In this document: positions 27,932 through 36,777 of the stretch, one piece after another
Layout of the letters: every line of letters starts with the position of its first letter
Position numbering within the stretch: the first letter of the stretch is position 1
Origin: Olivibacter sp. SDN3
GTDB taxonomy: Bacteria; Bacteroidota; Bacteroidia; Sphingobacteriales; Sphingobacteriaceae
DNA length: 64,000 nt
Assembly (NCBI RefSeq): GCF_014334135.1
Contig: NZ_CP060497.1
Coordinates: 2,108,001 to 2,172,000 of the forward strand
Direction of reading: 5' to 3'
Position numbers and translations under genes: made by a program
The notes under the pieces: generated by a model
Databases searched by the model: none
Seen by the model: the letters and a program-made list of their open reading frames with translations, nothing else
What the model was told of the DNA's origin: nothing

Positions 27932-27963
27932 GAACGTCTGGCTTTTTGAGATGCCAGACGTTC
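27932..27963 (-). terminator. hairpin downstream of the siderophore receptor gene
   Basis: A perfect 11-bp stem (GAACGTCTGGC at 27932-27942 with its complement at 27953-27963) surrounds a 10-base loop. It is about 100 bases past the stop of the receptor gene on the - strand. The T tract behind it on that strand is weak (TTGTTTATG), so termination may be partial. Confidence 0.6.
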
Positions 27964-28064
27964 GATTTTAATCCAACCTAAACCTTATAATCATATAATC
28001 AAGTGCTGTGCCAAGAATTTTGTTTAATTGTAACATTCTAGTGGTAACCGTGGCCTATTTATAC

Positions 28065-30455
28065 CTAGAAGCTATAACCCAGTGTAAGGCGGAAACTTCG
28101 AGGTGGTAACGATCGCCATCCATAATGAGAATAACCCCATGCTCCAGGGAAATGCCCGGTATAATTATAACGGTTCGTCAGATTGTTTACAAGTAACGAT
28201 ATTTGGTAATTGTCTTTTTTAAAGGTGGTGCCGAGATCTAAGAGAAAGAGATTGTCGGGCAGGTATTTTTCTTCGGTTACCGGCCATGCCGCCCGCTTGT
28301 TCTGGAATTCATAACCGGCCATAAAGCCTAGGCCCTTCAGCAAACCTTCGTCCAGCGTGTATTTGATCCATGCATTAGATATGTGTTTAGCTGTACCCAA
28401 TAACATCTGGCCAACCCTGCTGGGATCATTATCTTCTGTAATTTTGGCGTCAGTATAAGCATAATTGAGCATGATATTCCATGAATTTCCAATCCTTCCA
28501 TTGATATCTACCTCAATACCTTTGGATGTTGCCTCGCCCGATTGCTCTACGAAACCGGGGTTATCTGGCCCTGCTGTAGTCGTAATATTGGTGCGTGTAA
28601 GGTGATAGGCGGTAATGCCGGCCAATAAATTGCCTCCAAACCATGCTTTCTTCAATCCCACCTCCTGATTAATGCCGCGGGAAGGATCTACGGGGTCACC
28701 ATTCAACTGCATACCGGTCTGCTCTTGAAAGCTTTGATCGTATAGGGCGTAGGCTGTAAGTGTTGGCGTTAGCAGCCCGGTAATACTAAATCTAGGGGTA
28801 AGTGCCGAATTGTCTACACGATTACCATTGGATGCTGCACTGGTACGTGTTGTAGTGGTATAGCGTAATCCAGCACCGATGCGCAGACGATCATTTAGCA
28901 GATGTACCTCATCCTGAAAGTGCGCAGAGTAATAGGTGTATTCGGTCAGGTACATCGCTCCACGTTCACGCAAGGGCTTGCTCCGGTCGTATACCGGAAT
29001 ATCGCTGGCGCTAAGGTTGCCGTAAACGGGATCGTAAATGTTGAAAGCCCCACCTACCGTATCAGGAAGGTTTGTCCAGTCGGCAACATAGAATTTTGTT
29101 CCCATGTCTAAGCCCATTAATACGTTATTCTGCGTTTGTCCTATGTTAAACTTACCTTTGGCAAACACCTGCCCAACGGTTGACGTATTGAGGGCATCGT
29201 TTGCGGCTAGGCGGCGAAAGACATTTCCCTCGGCATCAATGGAATTAAAGAAGGTATAGAGCGATTCGCCCTGCATACCGGAATTGATGTAACCAAACTG
29301 GCCCGTTAACATCCAGGTGTCTGAAAGCAGGTGGTTGATGGTTCCAAAGATATTATGCTCGCGCACGACGGTGGGTTGGATGATGGGGTCGTTAAAACTG
29401 AACCAATCGGGCACTTCCTTGAAGTTATTAAGCCCATAGGCATACTTTGAAAAACCACCGGTAAAAGCGTTCTGCGAGTAAATATATTCCGCGGTAAAAT
29501 CTGTTTTATCCGATAATAAGTATTTGACCGAAGGGTTGATCACAAATTGCTCGTGAGATACGGTAATGACGTGTGAGCCTTTTTTGGTACCCATAAGATT
29601 CAAACGGCCCAAAAGTTTCCCGTCTTCCGATAGTTTGCTGTTTACATCAACCTCTCCACGGTAGAGACCAAAGCTGCCCAAGGTGAGGCGGGCGGAGCTT
29701 TCACCATCGATTTTAGGTTTCTTCGTCACAATATTATAGAAGCCACCGGGTTGTGTGTTACCCATCATGAAACCGGCGGGGCCCTTGACAAATTCTATGC
29801 GTTCAACAAAGGCCATATCCTCCCTTAACGGTCCAAAGCTACCACTAACATCCATACCGTTCCGTAAGTTTGAGGCCGAATAGCCACGAACGTAAATGCC
29901 GGCACTTCCTTCTTCCTGATGGTATACCGTCCGTGCCCCACTAACGTTCTTCGTAAAGCCCTCTGCGGTAGATAGAATAACCTGATCGTTGATCATGTTT
30001 TGATCGATAATCTGTATGTTTTGAGGGGTTACCAGCAGATTTTCTGATAACCTTAAGGTAGACGATGGTATCGTTTTTCTATTAACAGATACGGTGACAG
30101 CATCCAGCTCCTGACTGCCTGCCTGTATACTGAAATCTAAACGAAGCTTCTCTTGCCCGGTAATGGTAATAGCTTTTTCTGCCGGGGAATTAAAATAAAG
30201 TACGCGTACGGTATAGTGGCCGTCTGCCAATCCAGTAAAAGTAAAGTAGCCTTCCTCATCACTCACTGTCTGCCGGAGACCGTTGTTCAGGATGATCGTT
30301 AAATCACTTAGCGGAGTATCATGATGATCGGTGATTCTTCCGGATATTTCACCGGAGCCTTGTGCAAGGCTGCGCAAGGGAAGAACAGAAATTAAGAAAA
30401 GGAGCATAAGAACGCAAGCCTTCCTGTTTTTTATGTAAAAAAGCATATAAACCAT
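28065..30455 (-). CDS. TonB-dependent siderophore receptor with carboxypeptidase-regulatory-like N-terminal domain
   Basis: This 796-aa outer membrane receptor begins with a signal peptide ending near ...RSLAQG, then a carboxypeptidase regulatory-like domain (GEISGRITDHHDTPLS, about residues 36-115). The plug domain (IYVRGYSASNLRNGMDVSG, VKGPAGFMMGN) and a 22-strand barrel ending in FRLTLGYSF follow. Plug and barrel resemble FhuE/FpvA-type hydroxamate siderophore receptors. It is divergent from the AraC regulator at 30569, the usual arrangement for regulator-controlled siderophore receptors. A -7 element at 30488-30495 fits its start. ATG at 30446 is an alternative start. Confidence 0.92.
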   Translation of the reverse strand: MVYMLFYIKNRKACVLMLLFLISVLPLRSLAQGSGEISGRITDHHDTPLSDLTIILNNGLRQTVSDEEGYFTFTGLADGHYTVRVLYFNSPAEKAITITGQEKLRLDFSIQAGSQELDAVTVSVNRKTIPSSTLRLSENLLVTPQNIQIIDQNMINDQVILSTAEGFTKNVSGARTVYHQEEGSAGIYVRGYSASNLRNGMDVSGSFGPLREDMAFVERIEFVKGPAGFMMGNTQPGGFYNIVTKKPKIDGESSARLTLGSFGLYRGEVDVNSKLSEDGKLLGRLNLMGTKKGSHVITVSHEQFVINPSVKYLLSDKTDFTAEYIYSQNAFTGGFSKYAYGLNNFKEVPDWFSFNDPIIQPTVVREHNIFGTINHLLSDTWMLTGQFGYINSGMQGESLYTFFNSIDAEGNVFRRLAANDALNTSTVGQVFAKGKFNIGQTQNNVLMGLDMGTKFYVADWTNLPDTVGGAFNIYDPVYGNLSASDIPVYDRSKPLRERGAMYLTEYTYYSAHFQDEVHLLNDRLRIGAGLRYTTTTRTSAASNGNRVDNSALTPRFSITGLLTPTLTAYALYDQSFQEQTGMQLNGDPVDPSRGINQEVGLKKAWFGGNLLAGITAYHLTRTNITTTAGPDNPGFVEQSGEATSKGIEVDINGRIGNSWNIMLNYAYTDAKITEDNDPSRVGQMLLGTAKHISNAWIKYTLDEGLLKGLGFMAGYEFQNKRAAWPVTEEKYLPDNLFLLDLGTTFKKDNYQISLLVNNLTNRYNYTGHFPGAWGYSHYGWRSLPPRSFRLTLGYSF

Positions 30456-30487
30456 TTTATTTAGAATGAGTATAATTAAATTCGCTG

Positions 30488-30495
30488 CAAATTTA
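30488..30495 (-). promoter_or_regulatory. -7 promoter element of the siderophore receptor gene
   Basis: On the - strand the sequence TAAATTTG matches TAnnTTTG fully. No clear TTG lies 18-21 bases upstream, which would fit an activator-dependent promoter. The leader would be about 27 nt. Confidence 0.45.
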
Positions 30496-30523
30496 GTTCG
30501 ATGGCATGCTGCCGGCTTTCGAA

Positions 30524-30551
30524 TTTGGTAGAAATGCTTTTTAGTTTGGTA
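30524..30551. promoter_or_regulatory. direct repeat between receptor and AraC regulator, candidate regulator site
   Basis: TTTGGTA occurs at 30524-30530 and again at 30545-30551, each followed by a related A/T sequence. The repeat distance is 21 bp, two turns of the helix, which is how AraC-type proteins bind tandem half-sites on one face of DNA. It sits between the divergent regulator and receptor genes. Confidence 0.45.
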
Positions 30552-30568
30552 TAATTTTAACAGCAGTA

Positions 30569-31450
30569 ATGGAGCGTGTTTTTCGTACGACTTATATTCA
30601 CAATTCTCAGGCTTTTAACATCTGTGAGCATGTCTATACGTGCCGGCAAGATTGTACACAGCATTTCCATACAGAAGGAGAGGGGCTTATTGAGATTAGT
30701 TTCTTTCTAAATCCTGTTCGTTTGAAGGACAAGATCAACGGCGTGGAAAATGAGTATCTTCCGAATCACGCCTACATTTATTATACACCAAAAAATGCCG
30801 ATGTGGAAGTATATCTTCGTAAAGGCAATAGCTACCGCAATCTTGATATCTATATCTCCCCTTCTTTTTTCAATGAATGGGCCACATCCAATATTTCGAT
30901 AAAGGAGTTTATTCGTAAGGTTTCGTATAATCAATATGCACGATTATTTAACAAAGGGATACCTATCACACTTGAGGTAGCTCATTTACTGGAAGATATG
31001 AGAACCTGTAAGTTGGAGGGAATCAGTAGAGATTATTTCGTAAGAGCGAAGGTAAATCATTTGCTCAGTTTACTTTTTGAAAAGGCTGAGTCTGATGCAG
31101 ACCGAACGATTACACAAACTAAAGGGGAGCTGGGAGATCGCGATAAACAGCTTTTCGAGGACGTGAAAAACCTGATCACGGCTAATGCAGAGCGCTTTTT
31201 TACCATAGCATACCTATCCAAAGCCTTTGGGATTAATACGTTCAAGCTCAAAAAGGGCTTCAAGGAGTTATATGGGATGGGTATTTTTGAATATACAACC
31301 AAAATCCGGATGGCAAAGGCCATAGATTTAATCCGTAACACGGATTATTCACTGAAGGAAATCGCATTCAAAGTAGGTTATGCCGCACCATCATCTTTCT
31401 GTGTGGCCTTTAAAAAGGCTTTTGGCGTGGCTCCCGGACATTATCGCTAA
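30569..31450 (+). CDS. AraC family transcriptional regulator, PchR-like
   Basis: This 293-aa regulator has a C-terminal AraC DNA-binding domain (about residues 195-293) with both helix-turn-helix units (YLSKAFGINTFKLKKGFKE; LKEIAFKVGYAAPSSFCVAFKKAFG). The N-terminal domain has no clear relation to sugar-binding AraC proteins. Its overall layout matches PchR-like regulators, which activate siderophore receptor genes when the ferri-siderophore is bound. The divergent TonB-dependent siderophore receptor supports that role. Confidence 0.88.
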   Translation: MERVFRTTYIHNSQAFNICEHVYTCRQDCTQHFHTEGEGLIEISFFLNPVRLKDKINGVENEYLPNHAYIYYTPKNADVEVYLRKGNSYRNLDIYISPSFFNEWATSNISIKEFIRKVSYNQYARLFNKGIPITLEVAHLLEDMRTCKLEGISRDYFVRAKVNHLLSLLFEKAESDADRTITQTKGELGDRDKQLFEDVKNLITANAERFFTIAYLSKAFGINTFKLKKGFKELYGMGIFEYTTKIRMAKAIDLIRNTDYSLKEIAFKVGYAAPSSFCVAFKKAFGVAPGHYR

Positions 31451-31501
31451 GTTTTTACACCCCTTTTATGCCGGAAGCTCATTCGTAATGGCATTTCTAC
31501 C

Positions 31502-32509
31502 TTAGATTTGCCCTTTGCAGTACTGGTCCCAATAAGCTGTGAACAATTTTTGTCCGAATTTGGTAAACCCCATACCTAAGCCGGGTGTTGGCGTGAATTC
31601 GCCAAATACGGCACCCTTGGAGGTGGCATAAAAATCTATTCTTACAAAGATACCATAGATTTTGCTCAGCTTTTTTACTTGTTCAACCATTTCATCAAAA
31701 CATTTTGGTTTGGCTTGCTCTGATATATTGTCATAAGGAAAAGAAAAGAGTAAGGGTTTCATCGGAATCCAATCTTCGTTGAAAAAACTACGAGTCCCAC
31801 CGTGATTGCCAAACCTGTTGATCACACTGATGCCCGCAATTTTACCATTAAAACAGTAAAATTTATAATCGACCGGAATCAAGTATTCCCCGGCTTCATT
31901 CTGTAAAAATTCTTCTACGAGAATATGTTGGTTAGGGAACTCGCTTACGCATGCTCTTAATAAAAGAACAATCTCTTCGGGCGAATAACGTTTATTGTCG
32001 AGCAAATTTAATCCATCGTTCATAAGGAAAACCCCTGTGCAGCCGCTTCCCCTTGTTGGGCGAATAACGTATTGAGCGGGCAGTGTCGAAAAGTCGATTT
32101 TCTCTACATTCCGCCCTTTCCAGTAGAGTTCGGAGGTTTTACAACCGTTTAACTGTGCAAATTCCTTCGCATTGAGCTTGTTACTTAATCGCCTTTGCCA
32201 TAAGTTTTCATCGCGCCATTCATTCAGGGGATGCTTTTGTGTTAACCACAGTCTTCTAAGCGGTTCTGCCTCCCGCCATAATAAATGATGCCTGCGCTTG
32301 ATTCGGTTGGAAAATTCACCACCACTATTAAAGCGATAATTGATCCGTCCCAGCATATGGTGACCGATATGTTCCAGCATAATTGAAAAAAATTTATAAT
32401 AATAATTGATAAATAGTTTAATATAGTTCGATATAGCACTATAAAAATAGTTAGTTTTATTTGATAATAGCCGCGAAATAGGGACACGTTTCACCTCACA
32501 GTTTTTCAT
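31502..32509 (-). CDS. TupA-like ATP-grasp protein
   Basis: This 335-aa protein resembles the TupA-like ATP-grasp group linked to surface polymer synthesis. The ATP-binding loop is YVIRPTRGSGCTGVFLM; DYKFYCFNGKIAG and VRIDFYAT with the later GEFTPTPG are the metal and substrate blocks. ATP-grasp enzymes join a carboxylate to an amine or thiol, so this one might attach an amino acid to a sugar acid. The first 60 residues are less conserved, and an internal Met near residue 44 is an alternative start. It is a single gene, about 6 kb from the polysaccharide operon. Confidence 0.72.
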   Translation of the reverse strand: MKNCEVKRVPISRLLSNKTNYFYSAISNYIKLFINYYYKFFSIMLEHIGHHMLGRINYRFNSGGEFSNRIKRRHHLLWREAEPLRRLWLTQKHPLNEWRDENLWQRRLSNKLNAKEFAQLNGCKTSELYWKGRNVEKIDFSTLPAQYVIRPTRGSGCTGVFLMNDGLNLLDNKRYSPEEIVLLLRACVSEFPNQHILVEEFLQNEAGEYLIPVDYKFYCFNGKIAGISVINRFGNHGGTRSFFNEDWIPMKPLLFSFPYDNISEQAKPKCFDEMVEQVKKLSKIYGIFVRIDFYATSKGAVFGEFTPTPGLGMGFTKFGQKLFTAYWDQYCKGQI

Positions 32510-33039
32510 ATTTAGAATTGCCTGTTATCAAAAAGTGTTCATAAAGAGGGAGTTGTTTGCTTGGTTCGTTTGGTTATTTACTATGAGATTAAATCGTTTG
32601 AAGAAGCAAGAAAAAAATGTGAAGCTTTTTTTTGAAGATAATTATATTTGAAGTGCTAAGTCAAATTTCTTTAACTTTACTTCCATTAACGTATTTATTG
32701 GCTATTTGCTTGTAATCCCAGCCATTAACGTTCGAAATTGCTCGCTTTTGTCGTTTTTCACATTATTTGATGTGTCATATATCCTTGAACATTTTTCTTA
32801 TTGGTGTAAAGGTTTGAGATATTTGACGATAGATTTTCCCATAATTTGGTATTCCACCATGATAACGCTAATGCTATATTTGCCCTATATTTTGAGAACT
32901 GCTAATGAGAAACCAGTAAAATGGATAAACATTACGGAGAAATCATCGAACGGGTGATGAGAACGAATGATTATGGTATCTGTAGCGTAATCGATTAGGG
33001 AGGCGTTTATCTGAACAAGACCGCTAAAGCAACCGAACC
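32510..33039. other. 530-base gap with a decayed regulator fragment
   Basis: Most of the gap is AT-rich without supported genes. An isolated -7 match (TATATTTG, 32643-32650) lacks a -33 partner. A 26-codon frame near the right end looks like the start of an HTH regulator and is listed separately. Confidence 0.4.
32921..32998 (+). pseudogene. N-terminal fragment resembling a Bacteroidota helix-turn-helix regulator
   Basis: A 25-residue frame beginning MDKHYGEIIERVMRTNDYG ends at a TAG. It looks like the first residues of small XRE/Fis-like HTH regulators of sphingobacteria, which begin with a similar (M-K-HGEIIE--IR-NG) sequence and then run into the helix-turn-helix. Here the sequence stops before the DNA-binding part. 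The assignment rests on recall of the family and is tentative. Confidence 0.35.
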
Positions 33040-33510
33040 ATGAAATATAAAATCATCCTTTTTTCCCTCCCTGCACTTGTGTTATTGTTAAATACAACTT
33101 GTGGCAAAAACGAGGCGCACTGTTTGTCAACAGATCTTGGCTGGATATTGCCTTCCATTGAAGACACCTATGGCTGTACGGATACACGCCGAAGCCTCGA
33201 CATTGCGCTGAACAACGATTATACGGTAATCAGCAACAAAGCCGAGTATGATGAAAAGGTAACAGGCGAATGCCATCCTGATATCGTATTTGATAAATAC
33301 GATCTGTTGATAGGAAAAAAGGGTTTTGGGACAGGTAATAGCTCGATCCATTACGAGTTAAGGGGTGATTGTAAGGGTAACAAAATATTACATGTGAGTT
33401 TCTATCAGGGCTGGACTACCGAGGCACCCAGTGTTACGTATCACGTCTTACTCCCGAAAGCAGAAGACAACCAGGAGATTATCGTGGAGACAACAATCAT
33501 TTCTGACTGA
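33040..33510 (+). CDS. small lipoprotein of unknown function
   Basis: This 156-aa product has a lipoprotein-type signal peptide (hydrophobic residues 5-19, then TTCGK with Cys21). The mature part contains four further Cys residues (in EAHCLS, YGCTD, GECH and GDCKG), which could form two disulfides, and is otherwise without a motif I know. It would be anchored to a membrane facing the periplasm or outside. The gene is not part of an obvious operon. Confidence 0.65.
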   Translation: MKYKIILFSLPALVLLLNTTCGKNEAHCLSTDLGWILPSIEDTYGCTDTRRSLDIALNNDYTVISNKAEYDEKVTGECHPDIVFDKYDLLIGKKGFGTGNSSIHYELRGDCKGNKILHVSFYQGWTTEAPSVTYHVLLPKAEDNQEIIVETTIISD

Positions 33511-33561
33511 TATCGATTGAACTAAAATTTTATTGTCATCACCCTACCGGCGAGGAAAGCC

Positions 33562-33592
33562 TTGATAATTTTAAACTAATTTATTAGTTTTG
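33562..33592 (+). promoter_or_regulatory. promoter with overlapping palindromic operator
   Basis: TTG at 33562-33564, 20 bases, then TAGTTTTG at 33585-33592 match the Bacteroidota promoter consensus ahead of the gene at 33610. A perfect palindrome AAACTAAT-TT-ATTAGTTT spans 33573-33590 and covers the spacer and most of the -7 element, as a repressor site would. A further ACTAATT half-site lies just downstream. Confidence 0.6.
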
Positions 33593-33609
33593 GTGACTAA
33601 TTAATTTTT

Positions 33610-34869
33610 ATGAAATATTTGTTTACACTATCGGTCTTGTTATTGTTGAATATTAGTGTCCTGGCGCAGGATAGGCCAAGTGATTCGTTCAACATGGCTA
33701 TTGCAATCACGGACGCCGATGCCGAAGATTACTTAGCCCCCTTAAAAATGCTCAAAAACATTCCAATAGCGCAAGAAGATCAAGCTGGGTTAAGTATGTG
33801 GCTTCAGGCCATGACGACCTACTATTCTTTTCTAGGAGACTATGATAGCACGTTATATTACAGCGATCAGCGATACCTGAGTATAATAGATAGTTTAAAA
33901 GTCGAGTGCGATACCGCTTTTGTCAAGACGCATGAATTTATTGATGCTGCTGATTATATCATAAGCCAGTCGGCCAAGCACCAGATCACCATGATGAATG
34001 AAGCGCATCATATCCCTTATCATCGTGCTTTTGTAACGGAAATGCTCCGGGGTTTTTATAATGCCGGATACCGGTATCTTGCGGTAGAGACATTGGAAGA
34101 TTCGATGATAAACAGTAGCGGGGAATTTAGTTATAAAACTGGTTATTACAGTCGCGAACCCCTTTTTGGAGAACTTATGAGGCATGGCTTACACTTAGGT
34201 TTCCAATTGGTTCCTTATGAGTCGAAGCAGCCCTGCGATAATAAAGGTGCAGACCGTAATTACTGCAACAGTTTTCGTGATTCAGTCATGGCGGTAAACC
34301 TTGGCAAAATCATAGCCAAAGATCCTCAGGCAAAGATATTGGTGTATGCAGGTTATGACCACATACATAAGGGTAACGCCAATGGCTGGAAGAAAATGGG
34401 CCAGTATATTAAGCAGATTACCGGAATAGAGCCTTTTGCTATTGATCAGACTAAAGAAATCGAACACTTTTATCCGCAACTGGAGACCAAGGAATTCACT
34501 GCTGTAAATAATCTTCGACAGATAAGCAGACCTGTGATTGCGATGAATGATGGGAAAGCGTGGCATGGCGAATTTGTGGATGTTTCCATAATATTTCCAA
34601 GATATCGAGGAGAGGCTAGACCTGGTTTTTATCAAATAGCCGGATTGCGTAAACCTTACAAGGTCAAATTTGAACAACTCACCCAAGGGCAAACGGTACA
34701 GGCATTTTATGCAAATGAAGCACCGGGATGGCGAATTCCCGCAGATCAGTATCTGGTGAGCGACAAGGACAATGTGTTGTATCTGTTTCCAGGGCGCTAT
34801 CATATCGAGATAAAAAATAGTGATGGTGAAATATTGGTTAAAGAAGAAGTAATAGTGAAAGGTTTGTAA
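33610..34869 (+). CDS. secreted protein of the erythromycin esterase/ChaN/Tiki-like superfamily
   Basis: This 419-aa protein has a Sec signal peptide cleaved after LAQ (residue 20). The middle resembles the EreA/ChaN/Tiki-like fold: NEAHHIPYHRAFVTEML with AGYRYLAVETL mirrors the first conserved block (E-H near residue 137), and RDSVMAVNLGKII followed by ILVYAGYDHIHKG mirrors the second. The C-terminal 120 residues look like an added beta domain. A role in macrolide resistance should not be inferred; the superfamily is broad. Its promoter carries a palindromic operator. Confidence 0.6.
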   Translation: MKYLFTLSVLLLLNISVLAQDRPSDSFNMAIAITDADAEDYLAPLKMLKNIPIAQEDQAGLSMWLQAMTTYYSFLGDYDSTLYYSDQRYLSIIDSLKVECDTAFVKTHEFIDAADYIISQSAKHQITMMNEAHHIPYHRAFVTEMLRGFYNAGYRYLAVETLEDSMINSSGEFSYKTGYYSREPLFGELMRHGLHLGFQLVPYESKQPCDNKGADRNYCNSFRDSVMAVNLGKIIAKDPQAKILVYAGYDHIHKGNANGWKKMGQYIKQITGIEPFAIDQTKEIEHFYPQLETKEFTAVNNLRQISRPVIAMNDGKAWHGEFVDVSIIFPRYRGEARPGFYQIAGLRKPYKVKFEQLTQGQTVQAFYANEAPGWRIPADQYLVSDKDNVLYLFPGRYHIEIKNSDGEILVKEEVIVKGL

Positions 34870-35054
34870 TCACGGTAGCTTGGATAAAGGAGACGTGCAA
34901 CCGAAAAATAAGATTTAGAAATAATATCAGCTAGTTATTTTACTTTGATATCATTATAGCTTGCATAGTGCCATATACAGCTATCGTGGGATATCGTGTC
35001 CGGTCTATCATCAGTCCATAAGGTAGGTCAGGTATTTCGAAATTTACTTTTTTG

Positions 35055-35084
35055 TTGCGAATTCATCGGTTATCATTAGATTTG
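35055..35084 (+). promoter_or_regulatory. promoter of the DUF2141 gene
   Basis: TTG at 35055-35057, 19 bases, then TAGATTTG at 35077-35084 give a full match to the Bacteroidota consensus. The leader to the ATG at 35118 would be about 27 nt. Confidence 0.65.
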
Positions 35085-35117
35085 AGGATAAACGACGATA
35101 CATTATATTACTAGACT

Positions 35118-35564
35118 ATGGCCATAAATTATTTACTACGAGTCTTTTTTCTCTGCTTATCAATCGTGGCCCTATCAGGCACCGCACTTTCTGCCCAAAC
35201 CGTAAATATTCAGGTATCAGACATCAAATCATCCAATGGGCAGATCCTTTTGGCTGTCTTTAAGAATGAGGAGAGCTTCAAATCCGAAAAGCCAGAGTTT
35301 CGGCAGGTATTCAAAAAGTCAACCTTGAAAGATGGTAAGATGCAACTATCAATTGAACTACCTGAAGGATCATATGGCATTACCGTAGTAGATGATGAAA
35401 ACAGTAACGGCAAACTAGATAAAAACATGGTTGGCATACCGAAGGAAGGGGTGGCGTTCTCGAACTTTTATCTTTCGGGAATGAAGAAACCGAAATTCGG
35501 CGATTTCAGTTTTCAACTTGCAAAACCATCTGCTCAAATAACCTGCAAAATGCGCTATTTTTAA
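35118..35564 (+). CDS. DUF2141 family secreted protein
   Basis: This 148-aa protein has a signal peptide ending ...TALSAQ and a single DUF2141 domain: VNIQVSDIKSSNGQILLAVF, GSYGITVVDDENSNGKLDKN and GIPKEGVAFSN. The family is periplasmic or surface-exposed and common in Bacteroidota, with no established function. The gene has its own good promoter and no operon partner. Confidence 0.88.
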   Translation: MAINYLLRVFFLCLSIVALSGTALSAQTVNIQVSDIKSSNGQILLAVFKNEESFKSEKPEFRQVFKKSTLKDGKMQLSIELPEGSYGITVVDDENSNGKLDKNMVGIPKEGVAFSNFYLSGMKKPKFGDFSFQLAKPSAQITCKMRYF

Positions 35565-35664
35565 GTTGATAAATCGTTGAAAGATTGGTTTACTTATTTT
35601 TGCGGTTTCTAATTAAGAAGAACTGGTCGATATAATATTTAGGAAGCTGAAATTGTTAAAGCCG

Positions 35665-36777
35665 CTATTGGTATGCTAAATTTAAGTAATACCTTACTGA
35701 TCTTCCAGCCCCCTCTTGTACCAATACTCCCATTTCGTTTAAAAGTTGTAAATCACGTGTAGCCGTAGCCTTTGAAACCTTCGTGATACCCATGTATTTT
35801 TTGGCGGTCATTCCACCTTCAAAACCATCGGTTCCTTTGTCCATCATTTTGTTTATTGCTTTCATTTGCCTGTCGTCAAGCTGATTTTTATGACGATCAA
35901 AGAACTGCGCTTTCTTCAACGTAAATTGCATCATGGTCTTCGCATCACGCTGTGCATCTAAGATGACGTTTGCAAAATAGTCAATCCAAGCAGTGATATC
36001 CAACGAGCGCTGTGCTTCTTTCAAAGCGGCGTAATATGCGTTTTTGTTTGCTTCGATCGTTTTGGATAGGCTTAGCATGACGGGACGTCCAAGTGATTGT
36101 GACAACGCTTTCTCCGCTATTGCCCGCCCGATACGACCGTTGCCATCTTCAAAGGGATGAACTGATTCGAAATAGAGGTGTGCAACGGCCGATTTCAATA
36201 TGGCTTTAGGCACCTGCCCATTTAGTGGAAAGGTTGCCAAATTGTACCAGTCGACAAATGCTCCCATTTCATGCTGCACCCGTGTCGATGGAGGCGCCTC
36301 ATAATGGATAACTTCGCGGCCGTAGGCACCTGAAACCACCTGCATGGGGGCGTCCCCTTGCCGCCATTCACCTGGATTGATCCGGTTTGCGTTGACAAAC
36401 AGCAGGCGGTGCCAAGATTTGATCATCGCCGAAGTCAACAGCTCTTGAAAGGTTTTTCTGACCTCCACCATCAAATGGGCTACTCCTACTGCTTGTTGAT
36501 CTTTGATATATATTGGCGTATTGTTCAGACCGAGGTTATTCCGGATGGAAGACATCACGTCTTCACGACTTACATATTCGCCCTCAATTGCTGAAGTCTT
36601 TACAGCTTCGGACAGCATGAGCTGGAGTAGTGCTTCCTGTTGGAGTTCACTGGACAACCCTTGAATAAGGCCGTTCACCTCACCAGTTTCCTGTGCGAAC
36701 GCAAGAATCAATGGTTGCACTTCTTCTACGTTGTAGTTAAAATTAGGCCATCCTTGTAGCTGCCAATTATATGCCAT
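35665..36777 (-). CDS. Fic family protein with DUF4172 N-terminus and winged-helix C-terminus
   Basis: This 370-aa protein transfers AMP (or a related group) to protein hydroxyls. The Fic motif HPFEDGNGRIGR is intact at residues 207-218, including the catalytic His207. A T-S-A-I-E-G motif at 61-66 is the inhibitory helix that keeps class II Fic enzymes off until Glu65 is displaced. A DUF4172 domain opens the protein, and a winged-helix domain (TKVSKATATRDLQLLNEMGVL) closes it. Operator-like repeats cover its own promoter, and the first overlaps the ATG at 36777, so the C-terminal domain may repress its own gene. No antitoxin gene is adjacent. Confidence 0.92.
   Translation of the reverse strand: MAYNWQLQGWPNFNYNVEEVQPLILAFAQETGEVNGLIQGLSSELQQEALLQLMLSEAVKTSAIEGEYVSREDVMSSIRNNLGLNNTPIYIKDQQAVGVAHLMVEVRKTFQELLTSAMIKSWHRLLFVNANRINPGEWRQGDAPMQVVSGAYGREVIHYEAPPSTRVQHEMGAFVDWYNLATFPLNGQVPKAILKSAVAHLYFESVHPFEDGNGRIGRAIAEKALSQSLGRPVMLSLSKTIEANKNAYYAALKEAQRSLDITAWIDYFANVILDAQRDAKTMMQFTLKKAQFFDRHKNQLDDRQMKAINKMMDKGTDGFEGGMTAKKYMGITKVSKATATRDLQLLNEMGVLVQEGAGRSVRYYLNLAYQ

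Noticed and set aside
32643-32650. TATATTTG as a promoter
   Set aside because: It matches the -7 consensus but has no -33 element at 17-22 bases and no supported gene behind it at short range.
32706-32957. 83-codon + strand frame starting with TTG
   Set aside because: No family likeness, weak start, and the sequence is AT-rich gap DNA. It overlaps the better supported HTH fragment in another frame.
34282-34803. 173-codon frame antisense to the EreA/ChaN-like gene
   Set aside because: The + strand gene has a signal peptide, a good promoter and family motifs; the antisense product has none.
33610-34869. Calling this a macrolide resistance gene
   Set aside because: It shares fold-level blocks with erythromycin esterases, but the superfamily is broad and the match is too distant to name a drug substrate.
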